Notes: generated from the sequence alone by a model not told the origin. A stretch of DNA of 64,000 nt from Sphagnum magellanicum (GCA_021904315.1 CM038914.1:5704001-5768000); one strand, 5' to 3'. Positions 12,986 to 26,301 are shown, numbered from the stretch's first letter. Program-made: numbers and translations.

Positions 12986-14500
12986 CCATAGGTCGTTTGA
13001 TCTTTATTAGAACAAAACAAGCTGAGAACGGAAAAGCCAAAAGTACAAATTCCAAAAAAATTGTTTCGCGTTTTCTTGGTGTCAAATGGGTTATATGACA
13101 CTTTATTATTTTTATCTTACATAGTAATGATCACCAACCTGTGAAAGCTCAGACACAAAAACCCTCCCAACCATGTTCCCATGTTCTGCAAGAACTGCAG
13201 AAATACCAGGACAAAGAAAAAGTCTGAAAAAGAATCATCAGCCTGTAAACAGGCCTTTTTCTTCATTATTATTATTATGGTTATAGATATTATGATACAT
13301 TTTTAAATTTTATTTTAATTTTCCCCCCCTCAATCCCTAAGGAATCAGAATTCCTAAAACAGAAGTGAAAAATCTTTTCTCCTTCCCTGACTACTAATTT
13401 TTTTTTTTAAATTAAAAATTAATTCAATTATTTTAGGACCAATGCTGAGAAAAACACCTATCACTTCTTGATTGGAAAATGTCACCAATAATAATTAAAG
13501 GGGTTTTTTTTTCTTTTTTTTTCCCCCACCATGGAAAGTGATAACATTTAGGATTTTTATTCTAAGGAATACTAGCCTTCTTCATATGGGTTTTGTTTTT
13601 TTCAGAAGAATTTCTCTTTCTTTCCCTTTATATGCGGACTTGGAATCTCTTCTAAGGTGTACCATTGTACATGATGGTTATTCTTTGTTTTTCACTTAAG
13701 AAAAGGGCCCAAAAAAGAATCATACCACACTTTTTTGGGTTCCAAATGGATTCATACAAAGAACACACATACACATAGAAAGCTCAACAATGTGGGTACA
13801 AGAATTTCCAACAACATCATTCCTTTTGACCCAAAAAAAACAAAAGCCTTTGGTTCTTTCTACTTTAATCAAAAGGAAAGGAAGTGTCCTTGGATCTTCT
13901 TTGAACACATGGATTTTACAAATCAGATGAAGAAGAAGGTGTGAGAGCTAGGTGGGGCATACAAGGTATTTAGTATTTTTCTCAATAGAATAACTAGTTG
14001 AGATTGGGGGGGGGGGAAAAAAATTTAAGAAAAAAAAAAAAACCTCACAAAATCATCAAAGTTGTCCACTTTTAGTTAGATTGATTTTATGCGAGTTTTT
14101 TTTTTTGGACCTTTCATGTGAAGAAGGTGATAGGTGAAGCAAAGCAAAGAATTATGTGAAGAATGAAACCCTAGCAAAACAAAATTGTTAACCCAACATG
14201 GGATTTTTCTTCATTAAGTGTAAATCCATGAAATATTGTAGGAATGGAATAGGCATGGTTTTGAGAAATGTTTTGGATTGTGAGTTTCCCACTTTGTTCC
14301 ACATAGTTCTCAACATGTTCTCAATGTGTTCTCATAAAGTTCCCAATAGTTCTTATTTCTTGTTTTCAAGGTGTTTCTCAAGTGTTCCCAAATATCACCA
14401 TACTTTATTTCATAAAATATCCTTTGCCCAAAAGTTCTTAGTACTCTTGTAAAATTTGTATATAGGCCAAAGGAAAAACTCTATTGGGGGGAGTGTCCAA
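12986..14500. other. AT-rich intergenic DNA, no gene seen
   Basis: Holds many homopolymer runs (T-runs near 13390 and 13510, a G-run followed by A/T-runs near 13986-14040). No open frame has recognisable content. Confidence 0.5.
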
Positions 14501-14528
14501 AGTTTGATCATAGTTCTTTGTGATTGGG

Positions 14529-14530
<2 letters not shown>

Positions 14531-14564
<34 letters not shown>
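14531..14564. repeat. Uninterrupted run of 34 G
   Basis: A pure G homopolymer of 34 bases on the plus strand follows GATTGGGTT. Such a run could form G-quadruplexes. Its exact length is unreliable because long G runs are hard to sequence. Confidence 0.9.
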
Positions 14565-14566
<2 letters not shown>

Positions 14567-14660
14567 ATCAAAGAGCCCCATTCTACATAAATAATTGTGT
14601 ATATTTTCAAAATACATATTCTCATTTGATCAAACAAAGAAAATTCAGGAAATTCAAAGT

Positions 14661-14985
14661 TCAAATAAATCAAAAGCAAAGTAATATCATCACACATTCT
14701 AAGATTTAAAAAAAATTCAGGGTTCTCTTAAAAAAAAAAACTGAGTTCAAAGATCAAATAAACCAAAAGTAGTGATGTGATTTCTTGCATTCTAGGATTT
14801 TATTATTATTTTTTTTTTCAGGTTTACTATTTTAAAACTAGAACTAAAATGTCCAATAAGCCAAAAGTGATGTAATTATTTACATTTTAGAATTTCTTGG
14901 CTTTCAGGTCTTTTTTTAAAAAAAAATTCAAAGGTCCAATAAACCAAAAGTTATGTAATTTCTCACATTTTAGGATTCTTTGCTT
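14661..14985. repeat. Four diverged tandem copies of an 83-98-bp unit
   Basis: The block TCAAATAAACCAAAAG followed by GATGTAATTTCTCACATT and TAGGATT recurs starting at 14661, 14754, 14852 and 14935. The copies are separated by A/T runs of variable length, and their divergence indicates an old array. Confidence 0.75.
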
Positions 14986-15279
14986 TTGTAATTATATTAT
15001 ATTTTATCCTTAAATTGGGTTTTGTGGGGGGGGGGGTGGGGGAATAGGTAGACCCGTTTGGATTTTTATACCCCAGTAAATTTCCCTCTTTTTACCTGAA
15101 TAGGTAAGTTTTCTTACCTTTAATTTACCCAACGTTTCATTATGACAATTTCAGGAAAAAGAATGAAATAAATGTACATATTCATAGACAGTTCTAAATA
15201 CCTACGTATGCGTAGGCGTAGAGAGTAGGATTATTCGTATTTATACGACCTAGGCTAGCTACCTATTTGTAGGATGGTA

Positions 15280-16262
15280 GGCGTAGGTCTGCCAAATGAA
15301 GAAGGAGCTTCTTCGGGGACCGCCAAGCGTTTGCTTGCCTTGGCTCTCTCGAGTTGCAGGGATTTGCTAGTAATCCTCGCGATTTCTCGAAGATGATGAT
15401 CGGCAGTGTTTTCGAGGCGGATCCGCTAGGAAGCAGCTTCCGTTCAATCCAAAATTTCTGCATTTCGGAGCTCTGTGGCGATTTCTTCACTTGTTTGGAG
15501 GAGCTCCCTGAACCTCGTGTGCGGGCATCATGGCATAAGAAGGTCTGTTGTTGTTTGCCGTGCTCAAGCCTCTTCTGTGTGTCTTTCGTTGTTTTCACGA
15601 AGATTATTCAATGAATTTTGTGACGGAATTTTGCGACGTTCGTGCCAGAATTTTTCCGCTCGAGCGGCAAGTTTGTATGCCAGTATTAGTACTCTGGAGG
15701 AAGAGAAGACTCTCGGCCTGCTGCTGGTCTCTCCAGTCATTCTTTCCGATTGTGCAGTTCGGTGATTTGTTCGGCTGCTTTGATAGATGTGCATTCTTCT
15801 CTGTCGCGTTTGTTTGCTTCTGAAACTTTCTCGCTCCGGCCGTGTGCCGCGATTCCGACAATGCATTGAAGACTTAGTATTCGTTTTTCTCTGCAGGCGT
15901 TTTTTTCTTGCGTTTTTTTGCAAGTTCTTGCTCCTCCAGAAAACGATGCCATTGCCTTTGTCGGTCGAATGTGCAGTCTCTTGTAGGTAGAGATCGAATA
16001 ATGGCGTGGTTGCGAGAAACTCGGACGTCGTGGACGCTGTAAACGATTGGAGGACCTCGTGATTCCGTGACAGCGAAAGGTTCACCTCGAGGCTAGTCGA
16101 AATTCTCTGATGATGCGGAAGCATTGATCGATTGCCTTCCAGGGCGCCGCATCCTGAATTCGTCAGCAAGTTGATCTCCGGAAGAAATTGAGAACATTGT
16201 TGTTGAAAATTTTGATTGACGGAGGAGGAGGAGAAGGAGAAGACGAAGAAGAACGTGTGATC
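15280..16262 (+). promoter_or_regulatory. GC-rich promoter and 5' leader region of the DUF936 gene
   Basis: Base composition shifts sharply from AT-rich upstream DNA to GC- and CpG-richer sequence here, ending at the DUF936 start codon. Several overlapping frames are open on both strands, but none has a recognisable domain, which fits GC-rich non-coding leader DNA. The transcription start is not determined. Short upstream ATGs lie within the region, so a long leader with upstream ORFs is possible. Confidence 0.5.
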
Positions 16263-19200
16263 ATGGCGACGTTAACACCTGGTGTTCTCTTGAAGCTCCT
16301 GCAGCACATGAACTCGGACGTGAAGGTGACGGGAGAGCATCGGTCTGCACTGCTGCAGGTGATCAGTATTGTGCCTGCTCTTGCAGGCAGTGAGCTCTGG
16401 CCGAACCAGGGTTTCTATATCAAAGTCTCGGACTCATCGCATGCGACGTACGTGACACTGGCGGAGGAGCATGACGATCTCATATTGAGTGACAAACTGC
16501 AGCTCGGCCAGTTTATCCATGTCGATAGGCTTGAAGCCGGCTCGCCGGTTCCTCTCCTTCGAGGCGTCAGGCCGCTTGCAGGCAGGCATCAGTGCGTAGG
16601 AAATCCCGAAGATCTCATTGCCACAGTCGTTACCACCGCTGCTAGCAGCTGCAGGACGTCGACCTCCTCCAGAGACCACGCGGCCGCCGCCATACATCCC
16701 GATCTGATTCACCCCGATCTCTGCAACTCCGACACCATCACGAGAGCTGGCCTTGACGGTTTCTCTCGGAGCTTGTCGGGCAGGTTCTTAAATCCAGCGT
16801 CCTCTGCAGGAGAGTTCAATGCTGCAGAAGAGTCAGGAGCATCTGCTCCTCACACGAAGAAGCCGGGCCTGATCGTGCTCCCTTCTGAAGGCAGCAATGT
16901 TGCAACTACTTTGCCTGCGAAGAACGGCAGTCAGCATCAGATGAACACTATCGAAATCTCTGCAGACGATTTTGGAGCGCAGCTCACCGAAAGGCTGTCT
17001 CGAAGCAGCAGCTTCTCCCTGGCCGGAAGATCATCATCCCATCTGTCAGCAGCACTGGAGAGCAGCAATCTAGTAGGCGCTGTCGAGGAGAGGAAAGATG
17101 ATGAAGCTGTTGCAGCGAGATCAAACTCAGGACCAAGAGCAGCAGCCAAGTCCTTGAAGGTTTTTCCACACTGCACCTCCACCCAGCTGCAGAAGAGCAT
17201 GGTTACTTCGCCAAGTTCTGTGAAGTTACAATCCCGTGCAGCAAGTTCATTGTTCCTAGACAGGACTAGGACGTCTGGAGGAGACAGAGCAAGTCTGTTG
17301 TCACGGAGTGTGATAGCATGCTCGGAAGATAGAAAGATCCCTTACAACGCGGAGTCAGCAGCTGCTTCTTCGACTAGGTCTAACGAAGAAGCTGTCTTCT
17401 CTCCAACTGCAAAAAGATCTGTGAGCGCCGGGAAAGTTGTAGATTCCAGCAAGCGGCGCTCTATAGCAGCTGGCGGGTGCCGATCAGGAGGAGATATCAT
17501 CACTACTGTCACGGCAAAGTGTTTAAGGAAAAGCTGGGAGGGAGCTGCCAATGGTGGTTCCAAGGAAAGCAAAGACCAACACACCACTCCAAAGCAAGCC
17601 AAAGAACAAGTGAAGGCTGCTCTTTGGTCCTCTGTAAGCTGACCCTCTGTTTTCTCCCTCATACTCCTGTGTATTTCAGAATGTGCAAAACTCAAATTTT
17701 CCATTGGGTTTTTGGTCTCTGTTGCAACTCTCTTGGCATTCCTGGAGTATGAAGATTCACCAAGTTTTGCACTAGCAAGTGCTTCAGCCTCCTTCATTGA
17801 CTGTACTCAGATATGGCAAAGCACATTTAAGCTTTCATCCCCACGCAGTGCAGTGAGTGCTCTATCCCTAAGATGGGTTCTAGGAGCTGGTGTCACCATA
17901 GGTCCACAGTTCAAATGGGTGGGACAGCTTCATTCATTTGTATGTTGTGAAAGGAAAAGAATGTGTTCCTTATGGGGGCCATCATACCTGTGCCATGCAT
18001 GGTTCTCTTGCACACTGGAATTATGCATACATTGTTCACTGGACTTCTCTTCAGAGACAGAGCATGCATCAAAGTCTGTTTTTCCTCATCCCTGGGTCTG
18101 AAGTGAAAACTGAACATGATGCAACACATGACTGTAGTTTTCTTTCTGGGCCTGCTTTTTTTTGGCTGTGCCCCTTTCTTTCAGTTTTTTCTTTTCCTGT
18201 TTTTCCTGTTTATGCTGTGCAGATCTGAAATCTCCATAAGGTCAATCTCAATTGTATTCAGGTATTATGTTGATGTAAATAATTGTCAGTATCAAGAAGT
18301 TCTCAATACATGCCTCTGAAGGTTCCACTCTTGACTGTTGGTTTTCTGCCTTGTTTAGGTGTCTTGTTCCAGGAGAGTCAATCCCTTCAGCTCAAATGTT
18401 TCACTGGACAAAGGACCTGCATCGCCAAAAGCAGTGCCTGCAAAATCAAACAGCAAAGTTATCAATGGTGCAGCTCAAAAGAGACCTGCTTCACCTCTAG
18501 ACCCTACTCCAGCTAGTACTGGCACCAAGGAGAGGGATTTTGTCTCAAAATTGACAGATGACAATAGTGTCTTGTGGGGTTCGCTTCCAGGATCACTTGC
18601 ATCATTGGGCAAGGTAATTTTTTAGCAGAAGCTTCTGCAAGGGCCCTCCTGCAATCTCCATGTCTCATTGGTTGCACAATAGAGAAGACTCAAGTCAGTC
18701 TTTGCATTGAAGAATTTGAGCATGGATGCAATATCATTAATGATGCATATGCAGAGAGCTAAGTGTTGCTACTGTATTTGTCTATGAACATGCTTTTCAC
18801 AATTGGCTCACATCTATGCATAGTAAGAGTTTGTTTGTAATCATTACAGGAGCAGTCTTGGTATTGCTTACTAATGCTTACTCTGTTGCATGACTTTCTT
18901 CTCTATGATCAGATCAGGCACTCAGTCAAGATTTCAACAGGTTGTTTGTGTTTGGTAGGGTTCTTTCCAGCTTTGCTACAATCACTGCCATGTGGTATAT
19001 TGACAATTTTTGAGCAATCTTACAGAAAGCTTTACAAACAAGAGATGCAGCTTCAGTAGCTGCAGCCGAGGCTCTACAAGAGGCTTCAGCAGCTGAGAGT
19101 GTACTTCGAAGCCTCAGGTAAGTTATAAGACACTAGATTCAACCTTTGTAGCTCATGTCATACAATTATGCTATCTTGGTTTCATGATCACACAGTAGGA

Positions 19201-20570
19201 TCAACTTGAGATTAAATGAAGGATTTGTCAAAGTTCAAAAGAGGACTTTTTCTTGAAATTAAGAAACTTCACTTCATTAAAGTGGGAAGAACAGTAGGGT
19301 CTCTCACTTTGAGCAATGGATAGGGCTTGGTAGGTAAATGAGTTACAGGGTTTAGATGTTATTTTCTGTGTGGAATGTGCAATCTTATTAGAGCAGCCAA
19401 TCCATGACAGAATGATTTGGAAGAGTTTTTGGTCCCACAGGAGTCAAAACTGTTGCATCTCATACATTCGTGCCAGCTTCTTCAAAATCAACTTGTCATG
19501 GGTGAACACTGTAATTGTTTGTGTGCAGTATGTTTGCACAGCTGTGCTCAAGTGCAAAGACAGAGTTTCCTCGGCAGTCTGTAGAGCAGTTTTTAAGCCT
19601 TTACCAGTCTCTCAAGCATGCTGCAGTAGTGGCTGATGCACTGACCAGTGCAAGGAGTAATCTGGACACTGCAGCAGAAGCTCCAAAAGAAAACTCCAGT
19701 GGAAAGGCTCAAGATGTTGCAGACAAGTCACACCATGCAACTGAATGGGTGAATGCAGCCTTATCATCAGACTTGGCATCATTCTCACTGCAGAGTGAGG
19801 AAGGTGGAGCTCGCAGTTCTGTTAAGAAGGCCACAAACCAACAATTCATGGTTGTGGTGGATGGGGCACCTTGTTCATTGCCAAGAGTCCACAGTCCCTC
19901 ACCATCATTAACCACAAGATGTGCATCAGCAACTCCATCTTCTCCCAAGGCTAGGACAGCCTTGTCATCTGTGACACAGATTGGAAATGAGAGGAGGCGA
20001 GATGCTGCAGAGTTGAGACCACAATCCCCAATAAAGGTACTGGTACAGACCACAACCCGGCACAGCAGTAGCAGACTGGGTCTAGGGAAGATCAATGCAA
20101 AAGCTACAAGCAAGATCACACCTGAAATGCAGGGCAAGGAGGTGAAGGCACCTCTTCCATCAATTGCATCCCCTTGGGTTAAGGGAAAAGGTATGATGGA
20201 GATAGCAGAGCTTGCAAAGCAGCTTGAGACTGATGCACAACGCTGGTTCCTTGAATTTATGGAGGGAGCTCTTGACAATGGCTTCCAGGTTGCAAATAAA
20301 GGCTATGAGGAAGGGGCAGATATAGTTATGAGTCAACAAGAGAACTGTCACATTGCAGGCATATTGTCACAGCTGAAAAGAGTTAATGACTGGCTAGATC
20401 AGGTGGGTGTGGAGGAGAATGCAGTGCTTGATGCCAAATTAGTGGATACCAAATCCAGACTAAAGAAGAAGATCTATGACTATCTGTTGCAGCATGTTGA
20501 ATCTGCTGCTTCTGCCCTGGGTAATGTATCCTCTATTCTGGTGTTTTCAAAACCCCAACTAGTGAGTTGA
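16263..20570 (+). CDS. DUF936 family protein, four exons
   Basis: Exons by eye: 16263-17633, 18359-18613, 19026-19117, 19529-20570; all introns are GT-AG and phases agree, giving 919 residues. The start is the ATG at 16263; the frame is open upstream but has no earlier ATG. The first 120 residues form the conserved DUF936 amino-terminal block ([16 protein letters not shown], then [29 protein letters not shown] and LRGVRP). A long Ser/Ala-rich, probably disordered middle follows. Exons 2-4 carry the second conserved region ([14 protein letters not shown], then an Ala/Glu helix from exon 3, then [12 protein letters not shown]). DUF936 is plant-specific; as I recall, some Arabidopsis members (CORD proteins) bind microtubules, so a cytoskeletal role is possible but not shown here. 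The C-terminus is least certain: a possible donor lies at 20521, so the last 16 residues could be replaced by another exon. Confidence 0.88.
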
Positions 20571-23234
20571 TCTGGCATGTTCAATTGATCCATCCTTAAA
20601 TCAAAAACAGTACCCAGATAACAAATGCCCTTCTTGGCCAACTAAGCCCAGTTCACTTATTTGTCCTTGGCAAGTCTTGATCACAATCACTAGTGTATGT
20701 GTCCTCAGTCTTTTTTGGAAAGTTGATGAAGCTTTTCTGCTTCATACAGATCTACGAAACAAGGATCATCAATGGCATGGTGCCTCTGTTTATGCTCAAA
20801 TTGTGTTTGAATTCTTTTCTAACATCTGATTGATCACAGCAAATCCAATGAGACTGGTGATGCCGTGCAATTATCATCAAGATTTGGAAGCTATCCCTTC
20901 CTTCCATTGAGATTTTGTTCTACTTCCACTATTTCTGAACTATGTGCACTAAAGTCTGGAGATTTGTTGTATGTGTACCCTTACTTGCAAGTAAGTCTCC
21001 TCCAGAGGCTTTCAAGTTGCATGATTTCTCAGATGACAGTCCCTCATGAGAAATGACTTTGTGATTCTGTTGAGTTTCTTTGTGGATATGTAAAGCAGAT
21101 TCTTTTTGGGGGGTTCTTTTCTCAGACATTGATGTCTGGTGGTTTAACAAGGCAGATTATTGTGAATTCATCAAGAAAGTTTCTGCAACAATCTTCATGT
21201 GCAGTACCTACCTCAGGTTTGTTCAAGTCTCCCTCTGCATTATGAGCTACTAGGAAGTGCTTTTTCCATTGCTGCTCTCCAGAATGTAGTCATTATTATG
21301 CCAAGAATTTTGTCACGGGCTTGGTTTATTCAATCTGAATATCTCTGACTCTATTAAGGTACCTACTTGTTTATCTTTGTGTTTGTAGAATGTGCTAATG
21401 CTCTCTGAAATTGTCAAAGAAACTGTGCTACTGTGCAGATCCCCAGTTTTAGGACTGAGGTCTATGTGAGCTAAGATCTAGTGTGTGTAGATTCAGTGGA
21501 TGTTGCGGTGTGTGTTTCTGACAAACACTAGGGTGGGATGTGAGAAATTTGAAGGCAGCACAATTGGCTATGGACAGTCTTGGTATCTAGACAGAGATAG
21601 CAGCAACTGTATTAGGTTTTTGATGGGAGGGAGGGTGTTTCATAGACACTCAAAGATGCAGTGGCTTGGGCAGGATGAACAAGATAAATCTTAGAGGCAG
21701 CTCACTCTCTCTTGGAGGCAACAGACACAATTGGGAGTGGAACAGACAAGAAGAAAGGTATTTTGTGTGTCTTTTATGTGATATTTGATCGCTTATGTGC
21801 ATGCACACAACAACAACAGGTCTACTCTAAACCATTTCCTTTACCTGGGGCAACAACTTTGAACAAATACTGAGAAGGAAAAAATTAACTCAATTCAAGA
21901 CTATGATCAGAAAGCAATTCTCCCTTAGATTAAGATTGAATGATAGGGGTTTGAATGTTTGGAAAAATCACTACCAACTCAAATGTATTGCTGTAGTCCT
22001 AATGTGAGAGCTCAAAGGCTTTTCTAAGTAAAGTAGCTTGAATCACAAAAGACTTCTATTTGCCTAGTAAGCAATTGCAAGCTCAAAAGGCAAACAAGTG
22101 ACTCGTTGTGGAATGGTGCTGCCCTTAATGACTGGTTGAAACAAAGTTATGAGAGATGATGAAAACTGTGTAAATTGGTCAGGGTATTTGAATGCAAAAT
22201 GAATTTGGAAATAAGATGAATGAACATGTTTGTTTTCATTAATGTTCCCATGGTTCTCATTGACAAATCTTCACAAATAGATATCTCCAAGGTGATTTCA
22301 TAATGCTTGTCGACAATGTATCCCAATGAGTGCCCCTCAAAAAATTTCTCACACCCATTCCTATTGTGGTTCCAACAAAAGACACAGAATTTCTATTGCT
22401 CCAACAAACAGGTTAAGTTAGAAGACCAAATAAAGCATTTTGACATGCCCAAGAAGGATATCCATGCTGTTCCTATTGTTCCAACAAATAAGCTAAGCTA
22501 GAAGACCGGATATGTATTTCATTTGGATGTGTCCAAGGGACATATCCAAGAGGGATATCCATTATGATATCCATTATGTGTCCGTATATGCAATAAACCC
22601 TCCCCATGGAAACCCTTTTGCAGCTCCAACAATTTATTTGTTTCCAATATTCCTAATAAAGTTACCAAATTGCTCATTTTTTCCTGCCCTTGCAATGTTC
22701 TCAAACTAGTTTTAAATTGGGGCCATTGCTCATGTACATTCTTGGGCAACAGATGTTTCCATAAAAACCCAATAAAAGGATTGGATTTCCAATCTTTGGG
22801 CTTCGGAGAAGTCTGTCGCCTCTAGTAATTCTTCATGTGTCATGTGATCTGCAAAAGAGGTACATGCAAAACACATCTTGTTGTGCTACTTTGAAGAAAA
22901 TTTGAAATGCATCCACTTGGTCGCAAACCAAGTATTTAATTGATGATTCTTGCCTGGGCTAATGTGATAAGACTGTTTGTGACTTAAGGGTGCAACTGTA
23001 TCCCTGCAATATATGGTTCTCTTGGGTTCATTGTTATAGAAACTCTGCCAATCCCTGACTACTTCTTTAGGGCAGCAACAATGTGTACATTTTTGAGCAT
23101 TTCAATTACAGAGTGCAATTTTGATTCAAATATCCCCAAAAACACACTGATGGAAAGCTTTCTCATCAGCTACAAATTCAAATGCCATGGTTCAAACTCA
23201 AAGAAAATTCAGCCGGTTACTGGCAACCAAGGTA
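20571..23234. other. Convergent intergenic region and 3' flanks
   Basis: Lies between the ends of the DUF936 gene (+) and the HPF gene (-). It should hold both 3' UTRs. Open frames are short and unrecognised. An imperfect duplication lies at 22397-22512. Confidence 0.55.
22397..22512. repeat. Imperfect duplication, about 78-bp period
   Basis: CTATTGCTCCAACAAACAGG with AAGTTAGAAGACCAAATA (from about 22395) recurs as CTATTGTTCCAACAAATAAG with AAGCTAGAAGACCGGATA (from about 22473). No function is inferred. Confidence 0.65.
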
Positions 23235-25289
23235 CTACTGGCTACTCTTGTCCTTCGTTGCTCCATTCTGGCCCAACTCCCATGATTCATCACTTCGTGG
23301 GATTATCATTCCATAGCCACCGTGATGCCGCTTATACAGAATGTTGACTTCTCCTGCAAAATAGGGGTAAAAAAAAAACAAAGAACCAGACAAATTAAGG
23401 TAGATTTGGGAGCGAAAAAAAAAAAACACAATTTGGTAGCAGGTACAAAAGCTTTTGTAAGAAAGAAATGGATCCATGAAGTAGATGGGAAGCAGCTTAC
23501 CACTTTCAGCATTACGGAAGGCATAGAAATCATGACCAACATTAACCATTTCTTCCAATGCCTGAAAGGATGTCATGGGACGCATCTCAAAGTACTTAGT
23601 TCGCACCACCTGAAAGAAGCAAACACACAATCTCCATTACTCTGAGAAACACTTAACCTAATGGTAACAATTACTCATATGAGAATTCTGTCTGTACCCA
23701 TTGCAATCTTCAATTTGTCAAGATAAGAAACCAAAAATCGGTATGTATGTTATCCCAAGTTTCTGAAAGTACATATTATTGGCTCACATGACAACACAGG
23801 ATAAACTGTACCTAACTGAGCATTCCAAGTGTGACCCACTGCAGGGAAACCAATGATCTGCATAAATTTGTGGTTGTACGACTCTAGTCAGAGTAGAGTA
23901 GGAGCATCTGCCAATAGGTGCTGTGTGAACCAAAACATGCAATACTAAGAGAGGAAGAGAGGTGTTGTGAAACAAACCTCATCAGGTAATTCATCGACCT
24001 TCCTTTCAAGAATGGGTGCAAGATCTACAACTTCATCAGACAATAACTCTCCTATTCGGGGCTGGTTGCGCATCCTGGGTGTCCGCCCATGGCCACCATC
24101 CTTTTCCTTGATCTTGCGGAGCTTTCTAGAAATGACATCAGAGACCCTGTCAATGCTTGCATACATGTTATCTGTCTCCTCTTCTGCTCGCACAACCCCA
24201 TGTTTCTTTGTGAATAGAGTAACCTGTCAAAACATGGTACACAGATCCATTATTTCAATTGATGCCAACTTGCACAAACAATTTCCAAATGTTCTGGCTA
24301 TGTCTTTGCAAATACTGCAAGAAACTTGTCTATTAAACTGAAGCTAAGTACCAAGAGCTGATAGAATGAGGCCTCTGCATTTTTTTTAATCGACCTGTGC
24401 AGTTGCCAAGAAACAAGATGCATTTCTGTCAAAATTGTGCATCAAAGCTGCCTACTCAAGCAAACACATAGTCTACACATTGCAGCATATTTTCCCAGCT
24501 TTATAACATATTCTTGATGCGAAATCTAGCCATTCAGTGATTAGGTCAACACAAAAACATCATGCTTGATTGTGTCAAGATGAAATGCCACAAAACTGGA
24601 GGGAGGGAGAAGACACGATGATGCCCACCTCACACCTCTGGAGTTTTTGTCCACGTCCTGTCTCACCACCTCTCACTGACATTCTCACGTCCACTTCCTT
24701 CACGAGATTCCCATGGTTGTGCACTGCATTCCCCACCTTCTCCTCCACATAATTCTTTACAGCGTCTGTCAGCTGCAAACCCTCCAATTTCCACCTGTCA
24801 AACACCAAAACACATACCCAAATACAACAGAAAAAAGAACAAGAGAAAGGGAATTTAAGTAACCACCACAACTAGGGATTTGTAACAATGATAAATGCCA
24901 ACCATTCAAGAACTGGGAAAGAAAATTAAGATTCACAAAAGAGTAGATAACACTTTTACCTCCATATGTTTGCCTTGGATAATCAGCCTCACTGAGGCCA
25001 ATGCACCTCCCCAAGCCATGCAAGTTGTTACCCTCCCCTTCTGCCCAGCATCCTTGCTTGACAACTTTGTGAACAGAAATGGGTCCAAGCAAACTTGTCC
25101 TTGAAAATTGGAATGCAAACTTGAGCACCCACTGGGATAAGCTCCGAGAAAAGAGGAGGAAAGAGACAGCTTCACTGCACCAGCAGCAACCTTGCTCCCC
25201 TCCTTTCCACCACCACCAAAGCTGCTGCTGTATACCCCTCCTCCTCCTCCTCCTCCTACTTGTATCCTAACCCAACCAGCTGCTGCCAT
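23235..25289 (-). CDS. PSRP1: Plastid hibernation-promoting factor (PSRP1/long-HPF type), five exons
   Basis: Exons on the minus strand: 25289-24960, 24772-24629, 24223-23978, 23609-23501, 23353-23235; all GT-AG and in phase, giving 315 residues, near the size of Arabidopsis PSRP1. Residues 1 to about 95 are rich in Ser, Gly and basic residues with few acidic ones, including a Gly7 run, and look like a chloroplast transit peptide. The S30AE/HPF domain starts at about 99 ([12 protein letters not shown]) and runs through exons 2-3 ([34 protein letters not shown]). The C-terminal long-HPF domain starts at about 241 ([17 protein letters not shown], then an NILYKR and GGYGMIIP segment). Family knowledge: these proteins bind the decoding centre of the small subunit and stabilise idle 70S ribosomes; the plastid form acts in stroma under stress or dark. 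The start is the first ATG before the transit peptide. No key motif is missing. Confidence 0.93.
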
Positions 25290-26225
25290 TGCTGGAGCTC
25301 AATGACCCCCTGAGAAACCACACCTGTGCACACAGACCAGTACTCCACAACTCTTTACTCCAAATTCACCTTCCCTAAAAAAGAAAAAAAAATCCACTAC
25401 CCAGAAAACACAAAAAACACACATCTCTTCTTCCCGCAGATTTTTTTGCTCCCTTATTCTTAACTTACCAAAAATTCCTGGAATGGGTATTCTTCTACCA
25501 CCAATGCATCATCATCTTCCTTCCTAAAAAAACTCCTTGTGGGCATCAAAGATCCTTCTTGTCCAAGAAATAACAAGTAACATACCAAGACTCGTACCTT
25601 GTGAAATTTTGTTGGGATCCAAAGAATAAAACATTTTTTGGTATACTTTTCCTTCGTCCTCAACCAAAGTCTTTACCAGAACTACTTTCTTTTCCAGCTT
25701 TGCTCAAAATCACAAGCACTACAACTTACCCCACAAGTGCGCAGACCTTTTGGGTGAGTGTTACTTACTTACTTACTTACTTGCATACATACCTCTTCCC
25801 CTCTTGTTTGAAATCCCTTCCTGGATGGTGATGCTTCCTCTCTTGTGCCCGGAGGAATCTGTTAAGCAAAACACAAGCTGTGTGGGAGGAAGAAAGTCAG
25901 GACAGCAGTGGGGAGGGGGATAAGGAATGTGACTCATGGATGAGGATTTCCAGATTCCCAAACATTCATTGATCATTTGGGATGAGATAGAAGATACTGT
26001 GCTGTTTTGATACTTTTACAAGGGCCAATCCTTTACTTAAGGAAAACCCTAACTTCAAGCCCTGGACAAAACTCTTCAGCCATATCCCACTTCTGTAAAG
26101 AACCACTCTGAAATTTTGGCAGTGTATTTTTGCATTGCTTCTCATTGCGGGATCTTACAACCTGCATAATAAGATCCTGCTGACCAGTCCACAGGACCTT
26201 ATGTGTAGGGTAAAGCCCTTAGGGT
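25290..26225 (-). promoter_or_regulatory. Upstream region of the plastid HPF gene
   Basis: This is the probable promoter and 5' leader of the minus-strand HPF gene. A (TTAC)n microsatellite of about six units lies at 25763-25785. No core promoter element can be assigned with confidence. Confidence 0.4.
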
Positions 26226-26233
26226 GAGGCCAA

Positions 26234-26301
26234 TCTCAAATTGCGGGGCCTAGGACGAGGGTGAGGGCATTCTCAAATTGCAGGGCCTAGGACGAGGGTG
26301 A
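26234..26301. repeat. 37-bp tandem duplication
   Basis: TCTCAAATTGCGGGGCCTAG begins at 26234 and TCTCAAATTGCAGGGCCTAG at 26271; both run on through GACGAGGGTGA. One substitution is visible in the shared part. Confidence 0.85.

Noticed and set aside
15564-16169. 201-codon open frame on the minus strand
   Set aside because: It lies in GC-rich leader DNA of the DUF936 gene, has no recognisable domain, and neighbouring frames are also open.
17342-17797. 151-codon minus-strand frame
   Set aside because: Antisense to DUF936 exon 1; composition shadow of Ser/Ala codons.
19709-20278. 189-codon minus-strand frame
   Set aside because: Antisense to DUF936 exon 4, whose sense frame has conserved family motifs.
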